A DNA stretch of 64,000 nucleotides from Hyphomicrobiales bacterium (GTDB taxonomy: Bacteria; Pseudomonadota; Alphaproteobacteria; Rhizobiales; Rhizobiaceae): the NCBI GenBank assembly GCA_900465685.1, contig UEGR01000007.1:124001-188000 (forward strand). The letters are read 5' to 3'. Position 1 is the first letter of the stretch. Each line of letters starts with the position of its first letter. This document shows, one piece after another, positions 17,707-25,808 of this stretch. The position numbers and the translations under genes are program-made. The notes under the pieces are model-generated. The model was not told where the DNA came from. It saw only the letters and a list, made by a program, of their open reading frames with translations, and made no database searches.

Positions 17707-17783
17707 GCACCCGTAGCTCAGCTGGATAGAGCACCAGACTACGAATCTGGGGGTCAGAGGTTCGAATCCTTTCGGGTGCGCCA
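17707..17783 (+). tRNA. tRNA-Arg (ACG)
   Basis: 77-nt cloverleaf with acceptor GCACCCG/CGGGTGC, D stem GCTC/GAGC, anticodon arm CCAGA-CTACGAA-TCTGG (anticodon ACG), T loop TTCGAAT and an encoded CCA end. The T stem includes one G-T pair. Confidence 0.96.
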
Positions 17784-17958
17784 TTTCTTTTCAAGCATTT
17801 AGCGAAGATTTCAAGATAGACTGATCGACAGATCGGCTTCGCTTTTTTGCTTATCCGCCTTCAGATCGGAACACGTCCACTCAAAATCAGGCTGCTGAAA
17901 TAGCTTCGGCTCGTTGCTTTCGATGCGCTGCTGAATGCAGCGACATGGCTGCGGTCGC

Positions 17959-18264
17959 CTACTCCACCGAATCCATAACGCACTGATATGTAACGCCTTG
18001 AGAGGTGATCGCGATTTTCGTCAACGTCTCGTACGCGATTTCATAGCCCTCGCCTGCAAACTTGCTGCCGGAAGCGGATGGTAGCTTTTCAAGAAGACGG
18101 TCGCGACTAAAGGCGCTCAATCGAATATGGTCAGGATCGTCAGGCGACGTGAAAACATCGATGACATTGTCATGGTCACAGACATAAGAGATACGGTCCT
18201 GATCGGCCTCAGCATGGGCCAGAGAGGGCATCAGGATTAAAACGGCACCAAACAGCCAACGCAT
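17959..18264 (-). CDS. Small secreted protein, MliC/PliC-like (C-type lysozyme inhibitor) candidate
   Basis: 101 residues. Signal peptide MRWLFGAVLILMPSLAHA (cleavage near residue 18, no lipobox), then about 80 mature residues with two Cys (ISYVCDHD and VTYQCVMD) positioned to form one disulfide. The central LPSASGSKFAGEGYE matches the 'SASGxxY' signature of the lysozyme-inhibitor fold of MliC/PliC, which plugs the active site of host C-type lysozyme in the periplasm. Start at 18264 is set by AGGAGGGAG upstream. The match is by eye; the lack of a lipobox would make it PliC-like (periplasmic) rather than MliC-like (lipoprotein). Confidence 0.65.
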   Translation of the reverse strand: MRWLFGAVLILMPSLAHAEADQDRISYVCDHDNVIDVFTSPDDPDHIRLSAFSRDRLLEKLPSASGSKFAGEGYEIAYETLTKIAITSQGVTYQCVMDSVE

Positions 18265-18529
18265 GAAAACTCCCTCCTGAGGCCCCGAAACGCGCCCCGC
18301 CTGAACGGCGTGAGCAAACGCCCATATCTTCCCGTTTAAGCACATCCTGTTTGAAAGCCGCTTCGTTCTTCGAACGATAGCTCGATTGGATGCGCGATGT
18401 TCTCACATAACGAACTGCAAGCAATCCGCGCAAGGGAGCATCGAAGCAACCGATGCGAAAAGCGGAACGAGCAAGCGCATTGCGCAAACATCAGCGCCAG
18501 TCATGCAGCATTTTTTCCTGGAGAAGAAG

Positions 18530-18605
18530 TGGTGCCCGGAGGCGGATTCGAACCACCGACACGCGGATTTTCAATCCGCTGCTCTACCAACTGAGCTATC
18601 CGGGC
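18530..18605 (-). tRNA. tRNA-Phe (GAA)
   Basis: 76-nt cloverleaf on the minus strand: acceptor GCCCGGA/TCCGGGC, D arm GCTCAGTTGGTAGAGC, anticodon arm GCGGA-TTGAAAA-TCCGC (GAA), T loop TTCGAAT and encoded CCA. Confidence 0.97.
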
Positions 18606-18667
18606 ATCCTGTAGCAAGCACTTGGTCTTGCCGTGTGGCGGTGTTGGTGTCCGCCGGAAGTGGGTGG

Positions 18668-18695
18668 GTTATAGCATTAAATTTCGCGCTGTCCA
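18668..18695 (-). promoter_or_regulatory. Likely promoter of tRNA-Phe
   Basis: Read on the minus strand: TGGACA (-35) and TATAAC (-10) with a 16-bp spacer, about 63 nt before the mature tRNA 5' end. Confidence 0.5.
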
Positions 18696-18776
18696 GCACC
18701 GTATCGCATTTTTTATGCGCTTTTCTCACAGTTTCTCTAATGAATTGATTTCACAAGAGAAAAAGCGTCAAAAAGC

Positions 18777-18992
18777 CTAATTATCGCCCTCGTCCTCTTC
18801 GCCCAGGGGCTTGCCGGGGATGACATAGCTTCCCGAAAGCCAGCGATTGAGATCGATGCTTTTGCAGCGCGGCGAACAGAAAGGATAGCTGTCACGCACC
18901 GAAGGCTTGCCGCATTCCGGGCAAGGTCGTGTCGGGCGCAGCGGCGTCACGCGGGCGCCTGCTGCTGCGGATATGTCCTTCTTGCCGTTCAT
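18777..18992 (-). CDS. yacG: DNA gyrase inhibitor YacG, zinc-binding
   Basis: 71 residues. The zinc site CPECGKP...[12 protein letters not shown] and the following W-containing segment ([13 protein letters not shown]) are diagnostic of YacG, a small protein that binds GyrB and inhibits gyrase. It starts 10 nt after maf, in the same operon; the acidic tail EEDEGDN is usual. Confidence 0.93.
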   Translation of the reverse strand: MNGKKDISAAAGARVTPLRPTRPCPECGKPSVRDSYPFCSPRCKSIDLNRWLSGSYVIPGKPLGEEDEGDN

Positions 18993-19002
18993 GGCTTAAA
19001 CC

Positions 19003-19641
19003 TTAAACTTTTCCGGTGCTCCAGTTGGCATAGACCGGATAATCACCGTCAGCCAACAGGCTTACGGTTTCCTGGAGCGGCAGGCCGACCACATTGCTGT
19101 AGGAGCCAACCAGTTTGACGACAAAGCTGCCTGCAAGGCCCTGTATGGCGTAGCCGCCAGCCTTGCCGCGCCATTCTCCTGAAGAGAGATAGGCGTCAAT
19201 CTGCTGGCGCGACAGGCGCTCGAAGCGCAGGCGCGTTTCCACCAGGGTCTGGCGCAGATTGCCATTCGGCAAAATGAGGCAGACGCCCGTGAAGACCTTA
19301 TGGGTGCGACCCGACAAAAGACGTAAGCATTCACGCGCCTCATCGGCGGTTTCCGCCTTGGGCAGAATGCGCCGCCCAACCGCGACGACCGTATCGGCCG
19401 CGAGCAGGAAGGGCTTGGCGAAATTGGCGTCGCTCTTCAGCTGCGCCAGCGCCGCTTCCGCCTTTTCACGCGACAGACGGCGCGCCAGCGAGCGCGGATG
19501 CTCGCTACGCTGCGGCGTCTCGTCTATGTCGGCAGGCTGGATATGATCCGGCTCGATACCGGCCTGCCCCAGCAGTTCAATCCTGCGAGGAGACCCGGAA
19601 GCCAGAACCAGCTTGTGTTGCGCAACTGTCGTCAAGAACAC
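19003..19641 (-). CDS. maf: Maf-family nucleoside triphosphate pyrophosphatase
   Basis: 212 residues with the Maf signatures SGSPRR (residues 15-20), [18 protein letters not shown] and [13 protein letters not shown]. The last places it in the dTTP/UTP (YhdE) branch, which hydrolyses non-canonical or excess nucleotides. The first codon at 19641 is GTG; TTG at 19635 is an alternative with better spacing to GGGGG. It lies between infA and yacG as in other Hyphomicrobiales. Confidence 0.92.
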   Translation of the reverse strand: MFLTTVAQHKLVLASGSPRRIELLGQAGIEPDHIQPADIDETPQRSEHPRSLARRLSREKAEAALAQLKSDANFAKPFLLAADTVVAVGRRILPKAETADEARECLRLLSGRTHKVFTGVCLILPNGNLRQTLVETRLRFERLSRQQIDAYLSSGEWRGKAGGYAIQGLAGSFVVKLVGSYSNVVGLPLQETVSLLADGDYPVYANWSTGKV

Positions 19642-19671
19642 CCCCGAAACGGCTGCCCGTGCGTGATAAGC

Positions 19672-19890
19672 TTACTTGAAGCGGTAGGTGATGCGACCTT
19701 TGGTCAGATCATAAGGGGTCATTTCGACCAGAACCTTGTCACCGGCCAGAACGCGGATGCGGTTCTTGCGCATACGGCCAGCCGTATGAGCGATGATTTC
19801 ATGTTCGTTTTCGAGCTTCACGCGGAACATTGCATTCGGCAGCAGTTCCGTAACAACACCCGGAAATTCGAGGACTTCTTCTTTCGCCAT
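19672..19890 (-). CDS. infA: Translation initiation factor IF-1
   Basis: 72 residues, the standard length: S1-like OB fold starting [19 protein letters not shown] with the conserved [25 protein letters not shown] core and GRITYRFK end. It binds the 30S A site during initiation. First of infA-maf-yacG on this strand, after a 112-bp upstream gap. Confidence 0.98.
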   Translation of the reverse strand: MAKEEVLEFPGVVTELLPNAMFRVKLENEHEIIAHTAGRMRKNRIRVLAGDKVLVEMTPYDLTKGRITYRFK

Positions 19891-20002
19891 GCGATACCTG
19901 TTTCTTTCTTCGATAAAAGCGTCCGAAAATGGACTCTGATCCTAAATTTGGCCGGAACCTATATGATTAGGCGGCATTTGTGAACAACGGAATTCCGTGA
20001 AC

Positions 20003-20488
20003 TTATTTCGGGCTGAATCGCTGCAAAATCTGCGTCTTCAACCGATCCCGCACATCGCGATAAGCATTCATGATCTGCTCGCGGCTGCCGGTGACCAGCG
20101 TAGGGTCCGGCGTCGGCCAATATTCCACATCCACGGAGAAACCGCGCATGCGCTCCAGCACCGTATGGTGGGCAAGCGGTGTCAGCGTCACGATGAGATC
20201 GAAATAGCCGTCGGCCAGTTCTTCAATGCCCCGCGGCTGGCGGTCGTCGAGCGAAAGCCCCTCTTCCGAAAGCACGGCATCCACAAACGGATCACGTTCA
20301 CCCCGTTTCACACCTGCGGAAGCCACATATATATTGGGTGGCAGCAGCTTTCTTGCAAGAAGTTCGGCCATTGGCGAGCGGATCGCGTTCTTGCCGCAGA
20401 CGAAAAGCAGGGATGACGGCAGTTTCTGTTTCGGGCCCACATCGCCCTCTCCATCATCCTGCGCGCTCACGACATCAACAGCGACCAT
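20003..20488 (-). CDS. Low-molecular-weight protein tyrosine phosphatase family protein
   Basis: 161 residues. The P-loop C-x5-R is present as CGKNAIRS (near residue 31), and the general-acid Asp as YWPTPDPT near 125. The family includes phosphotyrosine phosphatases and ArsC-type arsenate reductases; no extra Cys pair typical of thioredoxin-linked ArsC is evident. It starts 6 nt after the UPF0262 gene, so both belong to the hisD operon. Substrate unknown. Confidence 0.87.
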   Translation of the reverse strand: MVAVDVVSAQDDGEGDVGPKQKLPSSLLFVCGKNAIRSPMAELLARKLLPPNIYVASAGVKRGERDPFVDAVLSEEGLSLDDRQPRGIEELADGYFDLIVTLTPLAHHTVLERMRGFSVDVEYWPTPDPTLVTGSREQIMNAYRDVRDRLKTQILQRFSPK

Positions 20489-20494
20489 GCAGGC

Positions 20495-20977
20495 TCAACC
20501 TCGCCAATGCAGCACGCAGACAAGCGTGAACAGTCGCCGCGCCGTGTCGAAATCGACTTCGATCTTGCCCTTCAGCCGCGCCTGCAAGGTTTGCGACCCT
20601 TCATTATGCAGCCCGCGCCGCCCCATATCGATGGCTTCGATCTTGCTTGGCGTGGCCGAGCGGATTGCCTGATAATAGCTTTCGCAAACCAGGAAATAAT
20701 CGCGCACCACGCGGCGCAGCGGGGTGAGCGACAATATATGCGTCGCCACATCGTCTCCGCTTTCACGGCTGATGGCAAAGATGAGCCGCGTTTCCATCAG
20801 CGAGAGTTTCAGCCTGTAGGGACCACCGGTCTCGTCGCCAATCGGGTGAAAGGAATTCTCTTCGATCAGATCGAAAATCGCGACCGCGCGTTCATGCTCG
20901 ACGTCAGGCGTCGACCGCCCGATGGATTCATCGAGTTCGACATCAACAAGACGGGCATTGGGAACGCCAGCGGTCAT
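20495..20977 (-). CDS. UPF0262 family protein
   Basis: 160 residues, recognised as the alphaproteobacterial UPF0262 family (begins [40 protein letters not shown] in the middle). Cytoplasmic, no membrane segments, function unknown. It is placed between hisD (6 nt upstream) and the phosphatase gene, as in many Rhizobiales genomes. Confidence 0.9.
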   Translation of the reverse strand: MTAGVPNARLVDVELDESIGRSTPDVEHERAVAIFDLIEENSFHPIGDETGGPYRLKLSLMETRLIFAISRESGDDVATHILSLTPLRRVVRDYFLVCESYYQAIRSATPSKIEAIDMGRRGLHNEGSQTLQARLKGKIEVDFDTARRLFTLVCVLHWRG

Positions 20978-20983
20978 GATGCC

Positions 20984-22276
20984 TCATAGATTGAGCCGAA
21001 TGGCGACAGATTTGGCGTGTGCGTCGAGACCTTCGGCACGCGCGATTTCGATGGCAGCAGGGCCGAGAACCCGCAACTGGTCCGGACCGAGCTTCAGAAG
21101 CGAGGTGCGCTTCATATAGTCAAGCACGTTCAGGCCCGACGAGAACCGGGCCGAGCGCGCCGTCGGCAGCACGTGATTGCAGCCGCCGACATAATCGCCG
21201 ATCACTTCCGGCGTGTGCGCGCCGATGAAAATGGAACCGGCATTGCGGATTTTCGGCAGCAGCGCTTCCGGATCAGCAACAGCGATTTCCAGATGTTCGG
21301 CAGCAATACGGTTGGCGAGCGGAATCGCCGCCTCGAAATCATCGACCAGAATAACTGCGCCGAAATCGCGCCAGCTTGCGGTAGCGGTCTGGGCGCGCGG
21401 CAGCGTCAGCAGCTGACGCTCGACCGCCGCTTCCACATCCTTCGCCAGCGCTTCGTCATTGGTCATGAGAATGGATTGCGCGGCGGTATCATGCTCTGCC
21501 TGCGCCAGCAGATCGGCAGCAATCCAGTCCGGATTGTTGTCCTTGTCGGCAATCACCAGAACTTCCGACGGACCGGCGATCATATCGATACCGACGATAC
21601 CGAAGACAATGCGCTTGGCCGCCGCGACATAGGCATTGCCGGGGCCGACAATCTTGGCGACCGGCTTGATGCTTTCCGTGCCATAGGCAAGCGCTGCCAC
21701 AGCCTGTGCGCCGCCAACGCGATAGATTTCCGAAACGCCTGCCAGACGCGCCGCAACCAGCACCAGCGGATTGAGAATGCCATCGGGTGCCGGAACGACC
21801 ATGACGATGCGCTCGACACCCGCCACCTTGGCAGGCACGGCATTCATCAGGACCGAGCTTGGATAGCTCGCCGTGCCGCCCGGCACATAAAGGCCGACCG
21901 CCTCGATTGCCGTCCAGCGCGAACCAAGTTCAACGCCGAGCGCATCAGTATAACGGTCATCCTTGGGCAATTGCCGCGCGTGGTGGCTTTCAATACGCTC
22001 ATGCGCCAGTTTGAGCGCCTCGACGGTGGATGCCGGTGCAACCTCGAAAGCTGCGTCGATTTCTGCTTCAGTGACGGCAATGCCAGTCTTTTCCAGATCG
22101 ATGCGGTCAAAACGGCGCGAATAATCGATCAGCGCCGCATCGCCTTCGCGGCGCACGCGCTCAACAATTTCGCGGGCTGCGCGGTCTACATCGGCCGAAA
22201 CTTCGCGCTTGCCGGACAGGAAGGCTGCGAATTGCTGTTCGAAGTTCGGATCGGTTTGTCTGAGCGTCGTGACCAC
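20984..22276 (-). CDS. hisD: Histidinol dehydrogenase
   Basis: 430 residues, full length. It oxidises L-histidinol to L-histidine with 2 NAD+ and Zn, the last step of histidine synthesis. Visible features: GLYVPGGTASYPSSVLM, the NAD region (VGPGNAYVAAAKR), IAGPSEVLVIAD, the catalytic Glu-His pair in AAEHLEIAV, and LNVLDYMKRTS near the C-terminus. The start is GTG at 22276 with AAAGGAAT upstream. Confidence 0.97.
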   Translation of the reverse strand: MVTTLRQTDPNFEQQFAAFLSGKREVSADVDRAAREIVERVRREGDAALIDYSRRFDRIDLEKTGIAVTEAEIDAAFEVAPASTVEALKLAHERIESHHARQLPKDDRYTDALGVELGSRWTAIEAVGLYVPGGTASYPSSVLMNAVPAKVAGVERIVMVVPAPDGILNPLVLVAARLAGVSEIYRVGGAQAVAALAYGTESIKPVAKIVGPGNAYVAAAKRIVFGIVGIDMIAGPSEVLVIADKDNNPDWIAADLLAQAEHDTAAQSILMTNDEALAKDVEAAVERQLLTLPRAQTATASWRDFGAVILVDDFEAAIPLANRIAAEHLEIAVADPEALLPKIRNAGSIFIGAHTPEVIGDYVGGCNHVLPTARSARFSSGLNVLDYMKRTSLLKLGPDQLRVLGPAAIEIARAEGLDAHAKSVAIRLNL

Positions 22277-22352
22277 GCTTGTATTCCTTTAAATAGTCCA
22301 GATAAGAGCAACCGTCCGCGTGACAGCAGACGCGATGCATGGAAGATTCATC

Positions 22353-22793
22353 TCATACGCCGTGACGCGGGAGCGATTCCGTTTCCCAGGCCGCGCCCAG
22401 ATCCGTCAGCTGCGCTTCGATGCATTCCACCGAAAGACGGATAGCGGCATTTGCCGAGAATGTCAGTTCTATTGTGCCCGCAGGCGCCTCGCCGGGGACA
22501 AAACCGATGGTCAACAGCGACAGGACATCGTCCTGTTTCTGGCGGTCGATGCCAGTGACCTTGGCGGCAGTGACGCGGTTGAAATGCAAAGCGGCGCGGC
22601 GGCGCTGATATTGCGGCTTGCGCAGGAATTTCGGACGCGCTTCTTCCCAGACGAAGCGGTTCGCCGTCAGAACGAAGCGTTGTTCCTTGGCGATATATTG
22701 GAGGTCAGAGACTTTGAGAACCGCGTCCTGAAGATGGGCGGACAGGACCTGCAAATCCTCTTCATCCAACGCCACAAGCTTCAACATATCCAT
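22353..22793 (-). CDS. DUF2948 family protein
   Basis: 146 residues, starting MDMLKLVALDEEDLQVLSAH, recognised as the alphaproteobacterial DUF2948 family. No catalytic motif is evident; probably cytoplasmic. It precedes hisD by 76 nt in the cluster. The ATG at 22793 is preferred over a longer frame from 22838 because the family begins with 'LKLVALDEEDL'. Confidence 0.85.
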   Translation of the reverse strand: MDMLKLVALDEEDLQVLSAHLQDAVLKVSDLQYIAKEQRFVLTANRFVWEEARPKFLRKPQYQRRRAALHFNRVTAAKVTGIDRQKQDDVLSLLTIGFVPGEAPAGTIELTFSANAAIRLSVECIEAQLTDLGAAWETESLPRHGV

Positions 22794-22983
22794 GGTCCGC
22801 ACCGACTTCCTGTCATGTTCAAAACAACCGCCCCACATCGCATCCAGATTGGCGACACGGGTGGTTCACGAAGCAACTTTGCTCAATAGTTTGAGACAAC
22901 TTTGCCCAATAACTTTGCATGTCGGCAGAAAAAAATCGACAGGCTTTTCAAGCCTGTGATCAATCAGCGTGCCAGAATGAAAA

Positions 22984-23111
22984 AGCCGGAACCTGGATTA
23001 GATCGCGTTTCGATCCGATTGCATCGGATCGGCGCTCTAATCCTTTACTCTAACGCGCATCTTATCCGAAAACCGTTTCACACTTTTCGGGATGCGCTCT
23101 AAGTTCCGGCT
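22984..23111 (-). terminator. Probable murA terminator whose loop holds a palindromic repeat element
   Basis: On the minus strand after murA, AGCCGGAAC (23103-23111) pairs perfectly with GTTCCGGCT (22984-22992), and the second arm runs into TTTTT. The ~110-nt loop is almost entirely the 103-bp repeat at 22999-23101, itself palindromic, so the whole could fold as one long hairpin. Confidence 0.6.
22999..23101. repeat. RIME/Bru-RS-like palindromic element, full copy A
   Basis: 103 bp made of two palindromic halves: TAGATCGCGTTTCGATCCGA...CGGATCGGCGCTCTA, a short AT-rich linker, then GCGCATCTTATCCGAAAACC...CACTTTTCGGGATGCGC. Aligned by eye to copies at 24465 and 55926. The size and structure fit the Bru-RS (about 103-105 bp) and RIME repeats of Brucella and rhizobia. 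Confidence 0.85.
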
Positions 23112-23119
23112 CTTGCCGA

Positions 23120-24412
23120 TTATCCGCTGATGCGTTCGACATTCGCGCCGCAACGCGAAAGCTTTTCTTCGAGACGCTCGAACCCGCGATCAAGATGATA
23201 GACGCGGTTGACGACGGTTTCGCCTTCGGCGGCAAGCCCCGCAATAACCAGCGAGACCGATGCGCGCAGATCGGTTGCCATGACCTGAGCGCCCTTGAGG
23301 CGTTCCACGCCTTCAACGGTTGCGGTCTGGCCGGACAGCGAAATCTTCGCGCCAAGACGCGCCAGTTCCTGCACATGCATGAAGCGATTTTCGAAGATCG
23401 TTTCGGTGATGTGCGACGTGCCCTTGGCCTTGGTCATCAGGCCCATGAACTGTGCCTGAAGATCGGTCGGGAAGCCCGGGAACGGATCGGTGGTAACATC
23501 GACCGGATGGATGCCATGGCCGTTGCGCACAACACGCAGGCCGCTATTGGTCTCGGTGATTTCCGCACCGGCCTGACGCAGCGTATCAAGTGCCGACGAA
23601 AGCAGGCTTTCCTGCGCGCCTTCGAGCAGCACGTCACCGCCGGTCATGGCGACAGCCATTGCATAGGTGCCGGTTTCGATGCGATCAGGAATAACGCGAA
23701 CGCGCGCGCCGGAAAGGCTGGTCACGCCCTGCACGTGGATCGTGCCGGTGCCAGCGCCCGTGATCTTCGCGCCCATTGCATTGAGGCAGTCGGCAAGATT
23801 GACGACTTCCGGCTCACGCGCCGGGTTTTCGATGATCGTTTCGCCCTTGGCGAGAACAGCGGCCATCAGCATGACATGCGTTGCGCCGACCGAAACTTTC
23901 GGGAAGCGATAGCGGCCACCGACAAGCCCACCCTTCGGCGCACGCGCCTTGGCATAGCCGTTTTCGATGTCGATTTCGGCACCCAGCGCCTGAAGGCAAT
24001 CGAGCAGCAGATCGACCGGGCGCGTACCAATGGCGCAACCGCCCGGCAGCGACACGGTTGCTTCACCCATGCGCGCCAGAAGCGGGCCAATCACCCAGAA
24101 ACTTGCGCGCATTTTCGAGACCAGCTCATAAGGCGCAGTGGTATCGACGATGTTGCGAGCCGTAAAATGGATGGTGCGGGAATAGGCGCCGTTCTGATGC
24201 TCGCGGCGGCCATTGACCGAATAATCGACGCCATGATTGCTGAGGATGCGGATCAGCTGCTCGACATCGGCCAGATGCGGCACATTTTCGAGCGTCAGCG
24301 TATCGTCGGTCAGGAGAGAAGCGATCATCAAGGGCAAAGCGGCATTTTTTGCGCCCGAGATCGGAATGATTCCATTCAGCTTATTACCGCCGACGATTTT
24401 GATGCGATCCAT
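23120..24412 (-). CDS. murA: UDP-N-acetylglucosamine 1-carboxyvinyltransferase
   Basis: 430 residues, full length. It transfers enolpyruvate from PEP to UDP-GlcNAc, the first committed step of peptidoglycan synthesis. Visible: N-terminal [11 protein letters not shown] with the UDP-GlcNAc-binding Lys-Asn, and the active-site loop [13 protein letters not shown] with Cys126, the residue alkylated by fosfomycin (so the enzyme should be sensitive). The ATG at 24412 has AAGGGGA upstream; the frame extends to 24547 but the added residues are not family-like and overlap a repeat element. Confidence 0.97.
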   Translation of the reverse strand: MDRIKIVGGNKLNGIIPISGAKNAALPLMIASLLTDDTLTLENVPHLADVEQLIRILSNHGVDYSVNGRREHQNGAYSRTIHFTARNIVDTTAPYELVSKMRASFWVIGPLLARMGEATVSLPGGCAIGTRPVDLLLDCLQALGAEIDIENGYAKARAPKGGLVGGRYRFPKVSVGATHVMLMAAVLAKGETIIENPAREPEVVNLADCLNAMGAKITGAGTGTIHVQGVTSLSGARVRVIPDRIETGTYAMAVAMTGGDVLLEGAQESLLSSALDTLRQAGAEITETNSGLRVVRNGHGIHPVDVTTDPFPGFPTDLQAQFMGLMTKAKGTSHITETIFENRFMHVQELARLGAKISLSGQTATVEGVERLKGAQVMATDLRASVSLVIAGLAAEGETVVNRVYHLDRGFERLEEKLSRCGANVERISG

Positions 24413-24464
24413 GCTGTTTCCCCTTCTGGGCCGGGGCTTGCCCCCGGTAATCGATTTGAAGCCG

Positions 24465-24564
24465 TTGGAACGCGTTTCGATCGGGATAATCGGATCAGCA
24501 TTCCAACTGTTTGTTTTTAAGCACATCTTGCCCGAAAACCGGTTCACCCTTTTCGGGATGTGCT
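24465..24564. repeat. RIME/Bru-RS-like palindromic element, full copy C, in the murA leader
   Basis: About 100 bp: TTGGAACGCGTTTCGATCGG...CGGATCAGCATTCCAA, T-rich linker, GCACATCTTGCCCGAAAACC...CACCCTTTTCGGGATGTGC. It lies 53 nt upstream of the murA start, on any transcript that begins near 24.6 kb. Confidence 0.85.
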
Positions 24565-24718
24565 GTTGCTGCTGCCTGAACGGCGCGGCGGCGATACTGA
24601 CAAAATGACGAGTCTTGCGGCGGAATTACGTTCAAACGCGAATCGCTTTTGAACGACAATGGCAACCGAGAACAGAGATGCGCTTTTACCTTAGCCGACG
24701 TCTCTCTTCAAGAAAGGC

Positions 24719-24898
24719 CTATTCGGTTTCTTTGCCAGCAGTGGAAATGCCGTCATTGCGCTCATCTGCCTCTCCGGAGCGTCGCGAACGCGACTGTTCC
24801 TTGCGGCGCATCAGATTCGCGCGCAGCTGATCGGCCAGCCGCTTCTTTTGACGGTCCAGCTGGTTTTGTCGTTCCTGATTGATCGGTTTTTCACTCAT
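24719..24898 (-). CDS. Small highly charged protein upstream of murA
   Basis: 59 residues, starting MSEKPINQERQNQLDRQKKR and ending AGKETE. Rich in Lys, Arg and Gln, no membrane segment, probably one long amphipathic helix over residues 8-40 (LADQLRANLMRRKEQ). Same strand as murA, 306 nt upstream. I recall similar short genes before murA in other Rhizobiales, but cannot name a family. Codon use is like its neighbours and the opposite strand offers no better gene. The ribosome site is weak. Confidence 0.6.
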   Translation of the reverse strand: MSEKPINQERQNQLDRQKKRLADQLRANLMRRKEQSRSRRSGEADERNDGISTAGKETE

Positions 24899-25045
24899 AA
24901 GCCGTGTTTACTACGAGAAAAAGCGCCAGAAAAGCGGCTTGATGCGCAGCTATATGCAGATTTCCACATTATGTGAAAAGAAATGCATTTGGTCGCTTGC
25001 GATTTGCGTAATGATGTGTCAGAAGTCCGCCGCACTCAAGAGAAT

Positions 25046-25120
25046 GCTGCGGTAGCTCAGTGGTAGAGCACTCCATTGGTAATGGAGAGGTCGAGAGTTC
25101 AATCCTCTCTCGCAGCACCA
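25046..25120 (+). tRNA. tRNA-Thr (GGT)
   Basis: 75-nt cloverleaf: acceptor GCTGCGG/TCGCAGC (one G-T pair), D arm GCTCAGTGGTAGAGC, anticodon arm CTCCA-TTGGTAA-TGGAG (GGT), T loop TTCAATC, encoded CCA. Confidence 0.97.
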
Positions 25121-25299
25121 TTCATCTCTTTGATTTGGCAAATTTTCCCTGAAAAGTGATCGTAAATTGTCACCGCTTTATGCGATAGCATTTTAGCGCA
25201 TTCTTACCCGTTGCTCATTTCATCGGATGGTCGGGGACCACTGCTGAAACATTGGCGGCTAGCCGACGGTAAAACGGGAAACCCAGGAGAGGATATTCT

Positions 25300-25740
25300 A
25301 TGCTGTGGACTTTGTTCGGCATTCTTTCGGGTGCCTGCATTGCCATTCAGGCACCGATCAACGCAGCACTTGCGCGTGGACTTGGTTCCCCACCGACCGC
25401 CGCCGCAATTTCGTTTCTTGCTGGCGCAGTCATTCTCGCCATCGTCTCGACCATCACGGCAAAGGCGACCGGCAACCTTCCCGCATTCAATGTTCCGGCA
25501 GGCTGGCTGTTTGTTGCAGGCGGTGCGCTCGGCTGCATTTATGTCACCGCATCAATTCTGCTGACACCGCGTATTGGCGCGGCAGCCGTGATGGGCCTTG
25601 CCGTGGCCGGTCAGCTGATGGCCGGACTGCTCGCCGACCGCATCGGCTTCATGGGCGTTGCAGTGCGAGAGATCACCGCTGGACGCGTCGTGGGAGCCGT
25701 ATTGCTGCTCACTGGCGCGTTGATGATCCGTTTTCTCTAG
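25300..25740 (+). CDS. YdcZ-type (DUF606) DMT-superfamily membrane protein
   Basis: 146 residues with five hydrophobic segments (about 2-22, 33-53, 68-88, 94-112, 124-144) and the family-typical N-terminus MLWTLFGILSGACIAIQAPI followed by NAALARGLGSP. It belongs to the small five-helix DMT transporters that often work as dimers; no substrate is known. Isolated gene with its own terminator. Confidence 0.85.
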   Translation: MLWTLFGILSGACIAIQAPINAALARGLGSPPTAAAISFLAGAVILAIVSTITAKATGNLPAFNVPAGWLFVAGGALGCIYVTASILLTPRIGAAAVMGLAVAGQLMAGLLADRIGFMGVAVREITAGRVVGAVLLLTGALMIRFL

Positions 25741-25751
25741 GATAGCGAAAT

Positions 25752-25782
25752 AAAAACGCCGCGCTTCTCAGCGCGGCGTTTC
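25752..25782. terminator. Bidirectional terminator
   Basis: AAAAACGCCGCGC-ttctca-GCGCGGCGTTT between the convergent ydcZ-like gene and the fuconate dehydratase gene. Confidence 0.85.
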
Positions 25783-25808
25783 GTATTCTACACAGGGCGG
25801 ATGCCGGT

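Noticed and set aside
18397-18594. Plus-strand frame across tRNA-Phe
   Set aside because: Part of it is the complement of the tRNA; no coding signature.
17707-18605. tRNA-Arg and tRNA-Phe as integration sites of a genomic island
   Set aside because: No integrase, no direct repeat of the tRNA 3' end, and the neighbouring genes have ordinary composition.
24615-24830. Plus-strand frame overlapping the small gene upstream of murA
   Set aside because: Ser/Arg-rich translation typical of an antisense frame; the minus-strand 59-residue frame has better coding character.
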